A DNA stretch of 64,000 bases, taken from positions 29,850 to 93,849 of the forward strand of contig JABCZS010000005.1 in NCBI GenBank assembly GCA_013289605.1, in the 5' to 3' direction. A model generated the notes under the pieces. The model saw nothing but the letters and a program-made list of their open reading frames with translations. It was not told where the DNA came from and ran no database searches. Both the position numbers and the translations under genes were made by a program. Every line of letters begins with the position of its first letter. The first letter of the stretch is position 1. This stretch comes from Gammaproteobacteria bacterium. Lineage in GTDB: Bacteria > Pseudomonadota > Gammaproteobacteria > JABCZS01. This document shows, one piece after another, positions 8,668 to 17,941 of this stretch.

Positions 8668-9237
8668 ATGTATCACATCGAAAATGGATTTATAAAAGAG
8701 GCGCGACAAATTACGACAGAAAATTGTGATGAGCGTAGGGATCCAAATGATATTAATTTATTGGTGATTCACAATATTAGTTTACCGCCGGGAGAGTTTG
8801 GAAATGGCAACATTGAGAAATTATTCACCAATCAACTCGAAGCGACAGCGCATCCATATTTTGCTACAATATTGCCTTTAAGCGTATCAGCGCATGTAGT
8901 GATAGACCGTGAAGGTCAGCTAACCCAGTTTGTGTCTTTTAATCAACGTGCGTGGCACGCCGGGCAGTCGATCTTTCAGGGGCGAGACGCATGCAACGAT
9001 TATTCCATAGGTGTGGAATTAGAAGGCACGGATAATACCGCCTATACTGAGAAACAATATCAAACCGCCGCGCAACTTACGGTGGCACTGATGCAGCAGT
9101 ATAAAGGGATCACAGCCTCGCGTATCGTAGGACACAGTGATATCGCACCCGGGAGAAAAACTGACCCAGGGGATGCATTCGATTGGAATTATTTTAGGGC
9201 ATTGTTGCAACAACCTATCAACAGGGACTTATCATGA
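8668..9237 (+). CDS. ampD: 1,6-anhydro-N-acetylmuramyl-L-alanine amidase AmpD
   Basis: Cytoplasmic zinc amidase that cuts the peptide off anhydro-muropeptides during cell-wall recycling. In organisms with AmpR/AmpC this also lowers the inducer pool. Predicted zinc ligands H35 (VIHNIS), H156 (VGHSD) and D166 (TDPGDAF) align with E. coli AmpD H34, H154 and D164. The 189-residue length is normal. ATG 8668 is preferred over TTG 8662 because AAAAAGG (8655-8661) is then well spaced. It overlaps ampE by four bases (ATGA). Confidence 0.94.
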   Translation: MYHIENGFIKEARQITTENCDERRDPNDINLLVIHNISLPPGEFGNGNIEKLFTNQLEATAHPYFATILPLSVSAHVVIDREGQLTQFVSFNQRAWHAGQSIFQGRDACNDYSIGVELEGTDNTAYTEKQYQTAAQLTVALMQQYKGITASRIVGHSDIAPGRKTDPGDAFDWNYFRALLQQPINRDLS

Positions 9238-10088
9238 AATTGACACTTATTTTGGCTTGCTTGTGGCTAGACTATTACTTTGATACAGGCCTGAAATGGC
9301 GCAACCCCGCCTGGTTTGGGGATTACATCCGATGGATCAAATCCACAATTGGCGAGAAAGTGGGCGCATGGAAGGGTCCCCTGAGTATAGTGATTACGCT
9401 ACTCCCCGTTGTGGTGATTTTGGCGATACTCTGGAGCTTAGTCGGCCGCCATTCTGCCGTGGTGGAATTAGTGGTAGGCTTTATTGTATTGTGGTACTGT
9501 TTTGGCCCGACTGAACTCCAAGAAACGTTAACACTTTATTTAAAGAAAGAAACGGATACCGCTGAAGCGGAACAAGCCCTTAAAGTGGCCGGTGCGGATT
9601 TAATGGATCCTACGCTTTCGTTTCACCGTAATGTCACTGAACTTGTCTTTTGGCAAGCCCACGAGCGTTTTTTTGGCGTGATATTTTGGTTTTTATTATT
9701 AGGTCCAGTCGGCGCGGTGTTATTTCGCATGGTGAGCTGGATGCACGAAACAGCTCCGCGCATGGTCGATGAGTTTTATCCTCATTATCCAAAACATATC
9801 CATCAATTATATTGGATCATTGCCTGGATCCCCTCACGTCTGGCCGCATTCAGTTATAGTTTGGTCGGCAATTTCTTACCTGGTTTTGATCAATGGAAGA
9901 ATGATTTGGTCAAACCGAATCGTTGCCGCGAAGTCTTGATCGATACGGGGCTCGCCTCATTGGGTGTCAGTGAACATGCTGACAAGGAAGAAAATTTAAA
10001 AGCACAAGGTATCGTGCAACGTGGTTTGATTGTTTGGATCATCGTTGCGGCAGTTGCGACGTTGAGTCAGGCGTTTATTGCGTATTAA
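9234..10088 (+). CDS. ampE: AmpE inner-membrane protein
   Basis: Polytopic membrane protein of the AmpE/CobD-like family, co-transcribed with ampD; its molecular role in muropeptide or beta-lactam sensing is unclear. The 284 residues have hydrophobic segments near 1-15, 45-65, 75-90, 135-155 and at the C-terminus. Family-type motifs are RNPAWFGDYI-like N-terminal region, LWYCFGPTEL, RNVTELVFWQAHERFFGVIFWF and FLPGFDQWK. The start ATG lies in the ampD stop (ATGA), implying translational coupling. A family A hairpin repeat follows. Confidence 0.92.
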   Translation: MKLTLILACLWLDYYFDTGLKWRNPAWFGDYIRWIKSTIGEKVGAWKGPLSIVITLLPVVVILAILWSLVGRHSAVVELVVGFIVLWYCFGPTELQETLTLYLKKETDTAEAEQALKVAGADLMDPTLSFHRNVTELVFWQAHERFFGVIFWFLLLGPVGAVLFRMVSWMHETAPRMVDEFYPHYPKHIHQLYWIIAWIPSRLAAFSYSLVGNFLPGFDQWKNDLVKPNRCREVLIDTGLASLGVSEHADKEENLKAQGIVQRGLIVWIIVAAVATLSQAFIAY

Positions 10089-10142
10089 TAATTTTTTATC
10101 TGGTTCTTGCTGAAATTACGTTTGTGTGAGTAATCATACAAA

Positions 10143-10270
10143 ATCCCCCCGGCCTAAGAAGGCCGGCCCCCTTTACAAAGGGGGCAATTCTCCGTCGTTT
10201 ACAAAGGGATAAACGAGAGAGATCTGTGCTCCCTTTGTAAAGGGGGGCGGTTTTCTTAGGCCGGGGGGAT
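10143..10270. repeat. Family A hairpin repeat, copy at the ampE 3' end
   Basis: An imperfect inverted repeat from AATCCCCCCGGCCTAAGAA to the mirrored TTCTTAGGCCGGGGGGAT, with CCCCCTTTACAAAGGGGG-type cores inside. The flanks carry GGCCTAAG where other copies carry GGCCGTTTCGG, and both arms changed together, which preserves the stem. Confidence 0.88.
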
Positions 10271-10317
10271 CACGATCGTCAATATACTGCCGCGTTATTA
10301 TTTAACTCATCCACAGT

Positions 10318-10346
10318 TTGCAATTCAAGCGAAAAATAGAGATACT
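10318..10346 (+). promoter_or_regulatory. Weak candidate promoter of the aceEF-lpdA operon
   Basis: TTGCAA (10318-10323), 17-bp spacer and GATACT (10341-10346); each box matches four of six consensus bases. The start codon of aceE is 38 bases downstream. No PdhR-type operator was recognised. Confidence 0.3.
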
Positions 10347-10384
10347 AAGCAGGCTTTAAAAATCACTTTTTTTTCGAGAGATAC

Positions 10385-13048
10385 ATGGTAGTTAAAAAAA
10401 TTACTGATACTGATCCGCTGCAAACCGAAGAATGGCTAGAGGCCTTGCAGGAAGTCATAGAACGTGAAGGTGCGTTGCGTGCTCAGTTTTTGCTGCAAGC
10501 CTTACAACAAGAAGCTCAGCAACAAGGCTTACGCCTTGAGCAAGGCGTGCTCAATACGCCTTATATCAATACCATTTCCGTAGACGAGCAGCCCCCTTAT
10601 CCCGGTAACAAAGAACTAGAGCGGCGTATCGAAGCGATTATCCGCTGGAATGCTGTGGCCATGGTACTGCGTGCGGGTTATAAAGCGCCGGAATTGGGCG
10701 GCCATATTGCTTCTTATGCCTCAGCAGCCTATTTATATGAAGTGGGTTTTCAACACTTTTTCCACGCCCAAACCGCCGATCATGGCGGAGATTTGCTTTA
10801 TATTCAAGGTCATAGCTCGCCTGGAATTTATGCCCGATCCTTTTTAGAAGGACGTTTTACTGAAGAACAATTAGATAATTTTCGCCAAGAAGTCGAAACC
10901 GATGGTCTTTCATCTTATCCGCATCCTTGGCTAATGCCGCATTACTGGCAGTTTGCGACCGTCTCCATGGGCCTTGGTCCGCTGCAAGCCATTTTTCAAG
11001 CGCGCTTTATGAAATACCTCCATGCGCGTGAACTCGCTAAGACTGAGGGGCGAAAAATTTGGTGTTTTTGTGGCGATGGAGAAATGGATGAGCCTGAATC
11101 TTTAGGTGCGTTATCTGTTGCAGGACGTGAAAATCTCGATAACCTTATTTTTGTGATTAATTGTAATCTACAACGCCTAGATGGCCCGGTGCGCGGCAAT
11201 GGCAAAATTATTCAAGAACTGGAATCATTCTTTCACGGTGCCGGCTGGCGGGTCATTAAAGTGATCTGGGGCAGTGACTGGGATCCGCTGCTTGCGCAAG
11301 ATACCACGGGTTTATTAAAACAACGCATGGGAGAAGCCTTAGACGGCGATTACCAAAACTATAAAGTAAAAGACGGGGCTTATACCCGCGAGCATTTCTT
11401 TGGTAAATATCCAGAACTTAAAGAGTTAGTGGCGCAATTAAGCGATGAAGCGATTTATCATTTGAGTCGTGGCGGACATGACCTGGACAAAGTATTTGCT
11501 GCGTATCAGGCCGCCGTGCAACATCAAGGGCAACCCGTAGTTATTTTAGCCAAGACGGTCAAAGGCTATGGCATGGGTGCTGCAGGCGAAGCCTTAAACT
11601 TTAGTCATCAAGCCAAAAAAATGGATTTAGAATCGCTTAAAAAGTTTCGCACTCGTTTTAATATTCCTATTTCTGATGAAGAAATTGCGCAATATCCGTT
11701 TTATAAACCGGATGAAAACAGCGAAGAGATGCAATATTTACAAGCGCGACGCAAAGCCTTAGGGGGCTATTTACCCGCGCGTATCGTGACTAAACAACCC
11801 TTTAATATTCCTCCCCTTGCTGCATTTGAGGCCTTATTAAAAGAAACCGGCGATAGACATATTTCTACCACCATGGCTTTTGTACGGATTTTAAATATTC
11901 TTCTGAAAGATGAAGGGTTAACACAATATATTGTGCCAATTATTCCCGATGAGGCGCGCACGTTTGGGATGGAAGGTTTGTTTCGCACTATAGGCATTTA
12001 TGCGAGTCACGGGCAATTATATGAACCCGTCGATGCGGGCCAAGTGATGTATTACCGCGAAGATAAACAAGGTCAACTCTTAGAAGAAGGCATTAATGAA
12101 GCCGGAGCGTTTTCGTCCTGGATGGCTGCAGCGACTTCCTATACCGTACACCAGCGGCCGATGATACCCTTTTATATTTTCTATTCTATGTTTGGTCTGC
12201 AGCGTATCTGCGATTTAGCTTGGGCCGCGGGCGATGTTCAGGCACGCGGATTTTTATTAGGCGCGACAGCGGGACGCACCACTTTAGCCGGTGAAGGTTT
12301 GCAACATCAAGATGGCCATAGTCATTTAATGGCGGCGGTTATTCCCAATTGCGTGAGCTACGATCCCACATTTTCCTATGAATTAGCGGTTATTATGCAA
12401 GACGGTTTGCGCCGGATGTTTGCTAATGAAGAAAATGTGTTTTATTACATCACACTGATGAATGAAAATTATGCGCATCCTGCCCTACAAAAAGGCGCTG
12501 AAGCGGGAATTATTAAAGGCATGTATTTACTGCAAGAATCTAAGCCCAAGACCTTACATGTGCAACTTTTAGGCTCAGGCACTATTTTATTGCAAGTCAT
12601 CAAAGCAGCCGAAATTTTACATCAAGAATATGGTATTAGCAGCGATATTTGGAGCGTGACCAGTTTTACCGAGTTGCGTCGTGAAGGTTTGGCCATAGTG
12701 CGCCATAATAATTTTCATCCTGAAGATCCGGCACAAATTCCTTATGTGACGCAGTGTTTAAGGGATCGATCAGGCCCTGTGATTGCAGCGACTGATTATA
12801 TCCGATCCTTTTCCGATCAAATTCGAGAATTTGTACCGGGTAAATATGTGACTTTAGGCACCGATGGCTTTGGCCGCAGCGATACGCGTGAACGCCTGCG
12901 TTACTTTTTTGAAGTCAATAGTGATTTTATTGTGATCACCGCCTTAAAGGCCTTGGCAGACTTAGGCCAATTGCCCGCAAGTACGGTTAAAGAAGCGATG
13001 CAGAAATTTAATATTAATCCAAATAAAGCCGATCCCGCACGGACGTAA
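10385..13048 (+). CDS. aceE: Pyruvate dehydrogenase E1 component (homodimeric type)
   Basis: Thiamine-diphosphate enzyme that decarboxylates pyruvate and reductively acetylates the lipoyl groups of E2. At 887 residues it is the full-length homodimeric gamma/betaproteobacterial form. Signature stretches: NTPYINTISVDEQPPYPGN, GGDLLYIQGHSSPGIYARSF, the ThDP motif FCGDGEMDEPESLG followed by NLIFVINCNLQRLDGPVRGN, and the transketolase-type region GRTTLAGEGLQHQDGHSH. ATG 10385 is 25 bases before the E2 gene's partner ends in the same operon; aceF begins 26 bases after its stop. Confidence 0.97.
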   Translation: MVVKKITDTDPLQTEEWLEALQEVIEREGALRAQFLLQALQQEAQQQGLRLEQGVLNTPYINTISVDEQPPYPGNKELERRIEAIIRWNAVAMVLRAGYKAPELGGHIASYASAAYLYEVGFQHFFHAQTADHGGDLLYIQGHSSPGIYARSFLEGRFTEEQLDNFRQEVETDGLSSYPHPWLMPHYWQFATVSMGLGPLQAIFQARFMKYLHARELAKTEGRKIWCFCGDGEMDEPESLGALSVAGRENLDNLIFVINCNLQRLDGPVRGNGKIIQELESFFHGAGWRVIKVIWGSDWDPLLAQDTTGLLKQRMGEALDGDYQNYKVKDGAYTREHFFGKYPELKELVAQLSDEAIYHLSRGGHDLDKVFAAYQAAVQHQGQPVVILAKTVKGYGMGAAGEALNFSHQAKKMDLESLKKFRTRFNIPISDEEIAQYPFYKPDENSEEMQYLQARRKALGGYLPARIVTKQPFNIPPLAAFEALLKETGDRHISTTMAFVRILNILLKDEGLTQYIVPIIPDEARTFGMEGLFRTIGIYASHGQLYEPVDAGQVMYYREDKQGQLLEEGINEAGAFSSWMAAATSYTVHQRPMIPFYIFYSMFGLQRICDLAWAAGDVQARGFLLGATAGRTTLAGEGLQHQDGHSHLMAAVIPNCVSYDPTFSYELAVIMQDGLRRMFANEENVFYYITLMNENYAHPALQKGAEAGIIKGMYLLQESKPKTLHVQLLGSGTILLQVIKAAEILHQEYGISSDIWSVTSFTELRREGLAIVRHNNFHPEDPAQIPYVTQCLRDRSGPVIAATDYIRSFSDQIREFVPGKYVTLGTDGFGRSDTRERLRYFFEVNSDFIVITALKALADLGQLPASTVKEAMQKFNINPNKADPART

Positions 13049-13073
13049 AAATAAATATAGATGGAGTAGCGTT

Positions 13074-14639
13074 GTGACGACAGCCTTAAATGTAACAGTC
13101 CCTGACTTAGGTAACATCGATACCGTGACTATCATTGAATTGCAGGTGGCCCCCGGCGATGAAGTAAGTAAAGATCAAGCGTTAATCACCTTAGAAAGTG
13201 ATAAAGCCTCTATGGAAGTGCCATCGCCCTTAGCCGGAAAAGTGCAAAACATTACCGTTAAAGTGGGCGATAAAGTGCGGCAAGGTGATTTAGTGTTAAC
13301 ACTGTTGCCGAATGAATCTGTGCAAACGGATGCGCAAGTAGCATCTAAATCAGAACAAGCTCCTAAATCAGAACAAGCACCTCCCCCAAAAAATGAAACG
13401 GCGGCTACACAAATCGTCCGCGTGCCTGATATTGGCCAATCCGCTAAAGTGGATGTGATCGAAGTGCCGATCAAAATAGGCAGCACCATTAAAAAGAATC
13501 AAACCTTAGCGGTATTAGAAAGTGATAAAGCCTCGATGGAGATCCCTTCTCCAATTGCAGGCGTAGTCACCGAGATCGCTATTAAAGTAGGCGATAAAGT
13601 TTCCCAAGATACGATTATTTGCACGGTTGAAACTGCTGAACAAGGCGCAAGTGTAGCGCCTGCTGTGTCCGCCCCGGCACAGACAACTTCTGCACCTCCT
13701 GCACCTCCAGCACCCGTGCAACAGGCGGCACCGGTTGCCGCGCCTCAGGCATCGGGAGAAACTTATGCCAGCCCAGGCGTGCGCCGTCTTGCGCGCGAAT
13801 TAGGGATAGAGTTAAAAGCCATTACGCCTACGGGTGAAAAAGGGCGTATGACTAAACAGGATCTCAATGCCTGGATTAAAAATCGCATGCAAGGCAGTGG
13901 TCTTGGGATAGAACCCATGCCGGCTGTAGATTTTTCTCAATTTGGAAAAATTGAATTTCAAGACTTATCGCGGATTAAAAAAATCAGTGCGAAATTTTTG
14001 CACCGTAATTGGGTCAATATTCCTCATGTGACTCAATTTGATGAAGTAGATATTACCGACTTAGAAGATTTTCGTGTGCAGCATAAAGCGAAAGCCGAAG
14101 AGCGTGGCGTGAAATTAACCTTATTGGTATTTTTAATGAAAGCGGTGGTGGCTTCCCTTAAAGCCTTTCCACCATTTAATGCCTCCCTTTCTGCTAACGG
14201 TGAGCAGCTGATCTTAAAACACTATTTTCATATTGGGGTTGCCGTAGATACCCCTGGGGGATTAGTGGTCCCCGTGGTGCGTGATGTGAATTTAAAAGGG
14301 TTTATGGAACTCGCTGAAGAATTAAAAGCACTGAGCGCGAAAGCGCGGGCCGGACAATTAACGCCTAAAGAGATGCAAGGCAGTAGTTTTACTATCTCCA
14401 GTTTAGGCGGCATAGGTGGCACAGCCTTTACGCCCATTATTAACGCGCCCGATGTGGCCATATTAGGGGTCTCAAAATCTCGTATTGCGCCGGTTTTTAA
14501 AGACGGTACGTTTGTGCCGCGCTTAATGTTGCCTTTGTCACTGTCGTATGATCACCGCGTGATCGATGGGGCGCAAGGGGCACATTTTATTACGCACTTA
14601 GCTGAAATGTTAGGCGATATGCGCCAATTATTATTTTAA
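13074..14639 (+). CDS. aceF: Pyruvate dehydrogenase E2, dihydrolipoyl acetyltransferase
   Basis: Core acetyltransferase of the PDH complex, 521 residues. It has two lipoyl domains (about 5-80 and 110-185), each with the lipoyl-lysine motif ESDKASME. An Ala/Pro-rich hinge leads to a peripheral subunit-binding domain (ASPGVRRLARELGI, about 230-270) and the catalytic domain ending with DHRVIDGAQGAHF, whose His and Asp are catalytic. Two lipoyl domains is fewer than the three of E. coli AceF but common elsewhere. The start is GTG at 13074 after TGGAG. Confidence 0.96.
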   Translation: MTTALNVTVPDLGNIDTVTIIELQVAPGDEVSKDQALITLESDKASMEVPSPLAGKVQNITVKVGDKVRQGDLVLTLLPNESVQTDAQVASKSEQAPKSEQAPPPKNETAATQIVRVPDIGQSAKVDVIEVPIKIGSTIKKNQTLAVLESDKASMEIPSPIAGVVTEIAIKVGDKVSQDTIICTVETAEQGASVAPAVSAPAQTTSAPPAPPAPVQQAAPVAAPQASGETYASPGVRRLARELGIELKAITPTGEKGRMTKQDLNAWIKNRMQGSGLGIEPMPAVDFSQFGKIEFQDLSRIKKISAKFLHRNWVNIPHVTQFDEVDITDLEDFRVQHKAKAEERGVKLTLLVFLMKAVVASLKAFPPFNASLSANGEQLILKHYFHIGVAVDTPGGLVVPVVRDVNLKGFMELAEELKALSAKARAGQLTPKEMQGSSFTISSLGGIGGTAFTPIINAPDVAILGVSKSRIAPVFKDGTFVPRLMLPLSLSYDHRVIDGAQGAHFITHLAEMLGDMRQLLF

Positions 14640-14655
14640 ATTAGAGGGTGGAATT

Positions 14656-16068
14656 ATGGCAGATGTACAAACCGAAGTCGTGGTATTAGGCAGTGGTCCT
14701 GGCGGCTATACCGCAGCGTTTCGTGCCGCTGATTTAGGCAAAAAAGTAGTTTTGGTTGAACGAGGACCTACTTTAGGTGGCGTGTGTTTAAACGTAGGCT
14801 GTATTCCGTCTAAATCACTGTTGCATGTAGCTAGAGTCATCGATGAAGTGGATGAGCTCTCTGCTCACGGTGTGAATTATGGTGCACGCAGTCTGGATAT
14901 CGCTAAAATTTTACAATGGAAGCAGGGCGTAGTGAATCGCTTAACCGCAGGTTTAAAAGCCCTAGCAAAGCAACGCAATGTGACCGTGGTGCAAGGTGTA
15001 GGTGTGTTCTCTGGCGCAAATGAAATCACCGTCAGTGCTGAAGGGAAAACCCAAACCATCGCTTTTGAAAATGCCATTATTGCTGTCGGATCAGAGCCGG
15101 TCAAACTGCCTTTTATGCCCGATGATCCGCGTATTATGGATTCAACCGGTGCACTTGAATTAAAAGATGTTCCTGAAAAAATGTTAGTCGTAGGCGGCGG
15201 CATTATCGGGATGGAAATGGCGACCGTTTATCATGCGCTAGGTTCCAAAATCACGGTTGTGGAATTAGGTGATAGTTTGATTGGTGGTTTTGATAAAGAT
15301 ATTTTAAAACCTTTCCAGCAGTATGTGAAAAAGCGTTATGAAAATATTCTTTTAAATACAAAAGTGACGAAAGCCGAAGCTAAATCCGATGGCATTTATA
15401 TCACCTTTGAAGGTGAAGGTGCGCCTAAAGAACCGCAGCGGTATGACAGGGTATTAGTGGCCGTAGGCCGCACGCCTAACGGCAAAAAAATTGCGGCAGA
15501 AAAAGCGGGCGTTAATGTCGATGCGCGCGGATTTATTGCTGCAGATAATCAGCTGCGTACCAATGTAAAACATATTTTTGCGATAGGCGATGTGATCGGT
15601 CAGCCCATGCTGGCGCATAAAGCCGTTGCCGAAGGACGTGTTGCGGCTGAAGTCATCAGCGGTAAAAAACATTATTTTGATGTGAAATGTATTCCCAGTG
15701 TGTGTTATACCGATCCTGAAATTGCGTGGGTCGGCATCACTGAAGCGCAGGCTATCGATCAAGGCATTAATTACGGTAAAGGCGTATTCCCGTGGGCGGC
15801 AAGTGGTCGCTCGTTGAGTATGGGTCGCAGTGAAGGTTTGACGAAATTAATATTCGATAATGACACGCATCGTATTTTAGGTGCCGCCCTTGTCGGCCCG
15901 CACGCCGGTGATTTAATTGCTGAAGTGGGTCTTGCTATTGAGATGGGTTGTGACGCAGAAGACATTGCATTAACCATCCACGCGCATCCGACACTGTCTG
16001 AAACGATTGCGCTCGCAACAGAAATATTTGAAGGCACGATTACGGATTTGTATATGCCGAAGAAGTAA
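14656..16068 (+). CDS. lpdA: Dihydrolipoyl dehydrogenase (E3)
   Basis: FAD-dependent enzyme that reoxidises dihydrolipoamide with NAD+, serving PDH and probably also the 2-oxoglutarate dehydrogenase encoded by sucAB, since no other lpd gene is in the window. The 470 residues show the FAD-binding GSGPGGYTAAFRAADLG, the redox-active disulfide motif GGVCLNVGCIPSKSLLH, a second nucleotide-binding GGGIIGMEMATVYHALG and the C-terminal active-site HAHPTLSE. It begins 16 bases after aceF, preceded by GAGGGTGG. Confidence 0.96.
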   Translation: MADVQTEVVVLGSGPGGYTAAFRAADLGKKVVLVERGPTLGGVCLNVGCIPSKSLLHVARVIDEVDELSAHGVNYGARSLDIAKILQWKQGVVNRLTAGLKALAKQRNVTVVQGVGVFSGANEITVSAEGKTQTIAFENAIIAVGSEPVKLPFMPDDPRIMDSTGALELKDVPEKMLVVGGGIIGMEMATVYHALGSKITVVELGDSLIGGFDKDILKPFQQYVKKRYENILLNTKVTKAEAKSDGIYITFEGEGAPKEPQRYDRVLVAVGRTPNGKKIAAEKAGVNVDARGFIAADNQLRTNVKHIFAIGDVIGQPMLAHKAVAEGRVAAEVISGKKHYFDVKCIPSVCYTDPEIAWVGITEAQAIDQGINYGKGVFPWAASGRSLSMGRSEGLTKLIFDNDTHRILGAALVGPHAGDLIAEVGLAIEMGCDAEDIALTIHAHPTLSETIALATEIFEGTITDLYMPKK

Positions 16069-16083
16069 ATGGAGTGATATAAG

Positions 16084-16113
16084 TGAGGGTGATAAAGTGA
16101 CGTACCACCCTCA
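16084..16113. terminator. Hairpin between convergent genes, possible bidirectional terminator
   Basis: TGAGGGTG (16084-16091) and CACCCTCA (16106-16113) form a perfect 8-bp stem with a 14-base loop in the 48-bp gap between convergent lpdA and the next gene. It lacks a strong T run on either side, so intrinsic termination is uncertain. Confidence 0.4.
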
Positions 16114-16116
16114 TTC

Positions 16117-17133
16117 TTATTGTCCATATCCCTGCAAATTCTGCAGCGCAACCACATCACCTGTTAACGCCAAGCGAAAATTCTTCTCTAACGGCGTATC
16201 GCCCAGTAAATGTTTAATTTTCTCTATTTTAGAAGTTGGCTCATCCAGCAACGCATGCGCCAACTCTATTTCCGCAGGCTCGGGGCGATTAAACTGTTGC
16301 GCATTAAAAAGTTTGGCAATATAATTCTGCTGCAACATTTTTACCAAAATAAACCACTGCGCCCTCGCATTCCAGCGCTCTAACCGGTTATTAAACTGTG
16401 ATGCGTGACGAAATTCAGGAATATCCTTACTGAGTGTAGATTTATAAGGCACCAACGCCTGATAAGTCATTAATAATTCATGTTGATTCATCGTGTTGAT
16501 ATAATTCGGCAAAAGCTCATGACAGATTTTAAGCACCACCATTTTTGCTTCATAATAATGATTTTGCGCAAAAATAGCTTCGGCATTTTGATACAACTTA
16601 ACGTCATCGCCATGGGGATAGGCCTGTACATAAGCTAACGCGATTAAGGCTGCTAATAATTGGTGTTGCGCATGCGCCTTATCGCTACTCTTTTTTAATA
16701 AATGTAAATGACCTTTGGCCGCGTCTAAAAAATAACGATTACGCGCTTCAAAGGCTTGGGCATATAAAGGGCCATAAGCAATACGGTGGTAGACTTTATG
16801 GGCTTCCTGGTATTTGCCTTGCTCGATGAGCGTATGGGCTCGGAGCATACGGACCTCATCTGCAAAATCGGACTCAATCACGGAATGGGAGAAAAACGCA
16901 GCAACGCGCTTAATCAGTGGACTGATCAGCAAGGCGTATTGCGGATCGGCTTCATCCACGCTGGCACAGAGCATTAAGGCTTCAGCTTTAAGCGGACTGC
17001 CCTCATTGACACTGCTATGGCCGTAATATTCCTTATGCTGTTCCTGCTCCTGGAGCTTAGGATCCGCCTCTAAAATATCGAGTTTATGATGGAGTGCGCT
17101 GACGGCAGTAGGCAGAGAGATAACTTCATTCAT
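16117..17133 (-). CDS. Hypothetical soluble helical-repeat protein
   Basis: A 338-residue protein that I do not recognise. It has no signal peptide or membrane segment. Composition (Ala, Leu, Gln, Tyr, His) and segments such as MLRAHTLIEQGKYQEAHKVY and LKAEALMLCASVDEADPQYA look like paired helices of TPR/Sel1-type solenoids, without a clear repeat consensus. Start ATG 17133 is chosen over 17148 because GGGGG lies eight bases before it. A good minus-strand promoter lies at 17173-17200. It is convergent with lpdA and probably lineage-specific. Confidence 0.7.
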   Translation of the reverse strand: MNEVISLPTAVSALHHKLDILEADPKLQEQEQHKEYYGHSSVNEGSPLKAEALMLCASVDEADPQYALLISPLIKRVAAFFSHSVIESDFADEVRMLRAHTLIEQGKYQEAHKVYHRIAYGPLYAQAFEARNRYFLDAAKGHLHLLKKSSDKAHAQHQLLAALIALAYVQAYPHGDDVKLYQNAEAIFAQNHYYEAKMVVLKICHELLPNYINTMNQHELLMTYQALVPYKSTLSKDIPEFRHASQFNNRLERWNARAQWFILVKMLQQNYIAKLFNAQQFNRPEPAEIELAHALLDEPTSKIEKIKHLLGDTPLEKNFRLALTGDVVALQNLQGYGQ

Positions 17134-17172
17134 CTTTATATCCCCCATGATGATTATTATTATTGATTATTA

Positions 17173-17200
17173 ATTATAGTGCGCTATCCTGCGCTTGCAA
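17173..17200 (-). promoter_or_regulatory. Candidate sigma70 promoter of the gene at 16117-17133
   Basis: On the minus strand: TTGCAA (17200-17195), 16-bp spacer, perfect TATAAT (17178-17173), about 40 bases before the ATG at 17133. Confidence 0.5.
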
Positions 17201-17286
17201 AAAGCTTAAGCTATATTGGTCCTCTGAGGGCAAAACTAGAGGGGTATTAAGGAATTTGACCTAGATGCAGAGCTTCTTATTGTCAA

Positions 17287-17316
17287 TTGAAAAATACTAT
17301 TATTTGAGATAGTATT
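17287..17316 (+). promoter_or_regulatory. brnTA promoter with overlapping palindromic operator
   Basis: TTGAAA (17287-17292), 17-bp spacer and TAGTAT (17310-17315) form a promoter. The inverted repeat AATACTAT-N8-ATAGTATT (17293-17316) fills the spacer and covers the -10 box. Such placement is what autoregulation by a ribbon-helix-helix antitoxin would require. BrnA is the expected repressor. Confidence 0.5.
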
Positions 17317-17333
17317 AATAAAATGGGTTAAAT

Positions 17334-17628
17334 ATGCACAAAAAAAACATTAAATTTGAGTATAATCCTGAGAATCGCTGAAAAATATTGAAAAGCATGG
17401 AATTTCTTTAGAGCAGGCCCAAGCGTTATGGGAGGAGCCTTACGTGGAAATCCCAGCAATTTCAGAAGATGAACCGCGATTTTTACTCATAGGTAAGTTG
17501 AATGGGAAGTGTTATTCATGTATTTTTACTTATCGAGGACGCGTTATTCGCTTAATTTCAACACGTCGTAGCCGCAAAATGAAGAGGAAATCTACTATGC
17601 CATCATCAAAAAATCCCCGCTCAATTAA
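17334..17628 (+). pseudogene. brnT: BrnT-family toxin gene with two frameshifts
   Basis: BrnT is a RelE-fold ribonuclease toxin encoded upstream of its antitoxin BrnA. Reading from ATG 17334 gives MHKKNIKFEYNPENR and then TGA at 17379. The next frame continues LKNIEKHGISLEQAQALW, through RVIRLISTRRSRK. After the A-run at 17576-17579 the third frame gives NEEEIYYAIIKKSPLN and stops at 17626-17628. All three pieces match the BrnT pattern and order, so two one-base deletions explain the break (about 17377 and within 17576-17579). The gene overlaps brnA. Either the toxin is inactivated or the assembly has two errors. Confidence 0.75.
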
Positions 17629-17857
17629 AGCAAAAGAACTGGATAAACTTTTTGAGGAAGGCGATGTCACTGAATACTTAGATTTAAAATCTGCAAAATC
17701 GCACTATCCTATGCATCGGGTGAGCATAGATTTTACCCAGGACATGTTGGAAAAAGTCGATCATGAAGCGGCACGCATAGGCGTGACGCGAACCTCATTA
17801 ATTAAGGTTTGGGTGGCAGAACGGTTGAGCCAACAGCAGGAAACTACAGGTTACTAA
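17597..17857 (+). CDS. brnA: BrnA-like ribbon-helix-helix antitoxin
   Basis: An 86-residue antitoxin that would bind BrnT through its N-terminal half and DNA through its C-terminal RHH domain. The acidic EEGDVTEYLDLKSAK segment and the end HRVSIDFTQDMLEKVDHEAA plus IGVTRTSLIKVWVAERL are typical of BrnA. ATG 17597 follows GAGGAAA. A longer in-frame reading from GTG 17444 would be the middle of the toxin gene and is not the antitoxin start. The antitoxin is intact although the toxin is frameshifted. Confidence 0.8.
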   Translation: MPSSKNPRSIKAKELDKLFEEGDVTEYLDLKSAKSHYPMHRVSIDFTQDMLEKVDHEAARIGVTRTSLIKVWVAERLSQQQETTGY

Positions 17858-17914
17858 TACTCACGCGCGCAGGGGGCACCCCATTTGACACCTAACTTAA
17901 CCTTATGTTAAACT

Positions 17915-17920
17915 TATAAT
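17915..17920 (+). promoter_or_regulatory. Possible -10 box of the his operon
   Basis: A perfect TATAAT lies 21 bases before the hisG ATG. No good -35 box is at 16-18 bp; the nearest TTGACA (17885-17890) is 24 bp away. No his leader peptide (His-codon run) or attenuator was found between brnA and hisG. Confidence 0.3.
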
Positions 17921-17941
17921 TTTTCCAAAATAGACCATATA

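Noticed and set aside
17885..17920. TTGACA and TATAAT upstream of hisG as one promoter
   Set aside because: Spacing is 24 bp, too long for sigma70; only the -10 box was kept, at low confidence.
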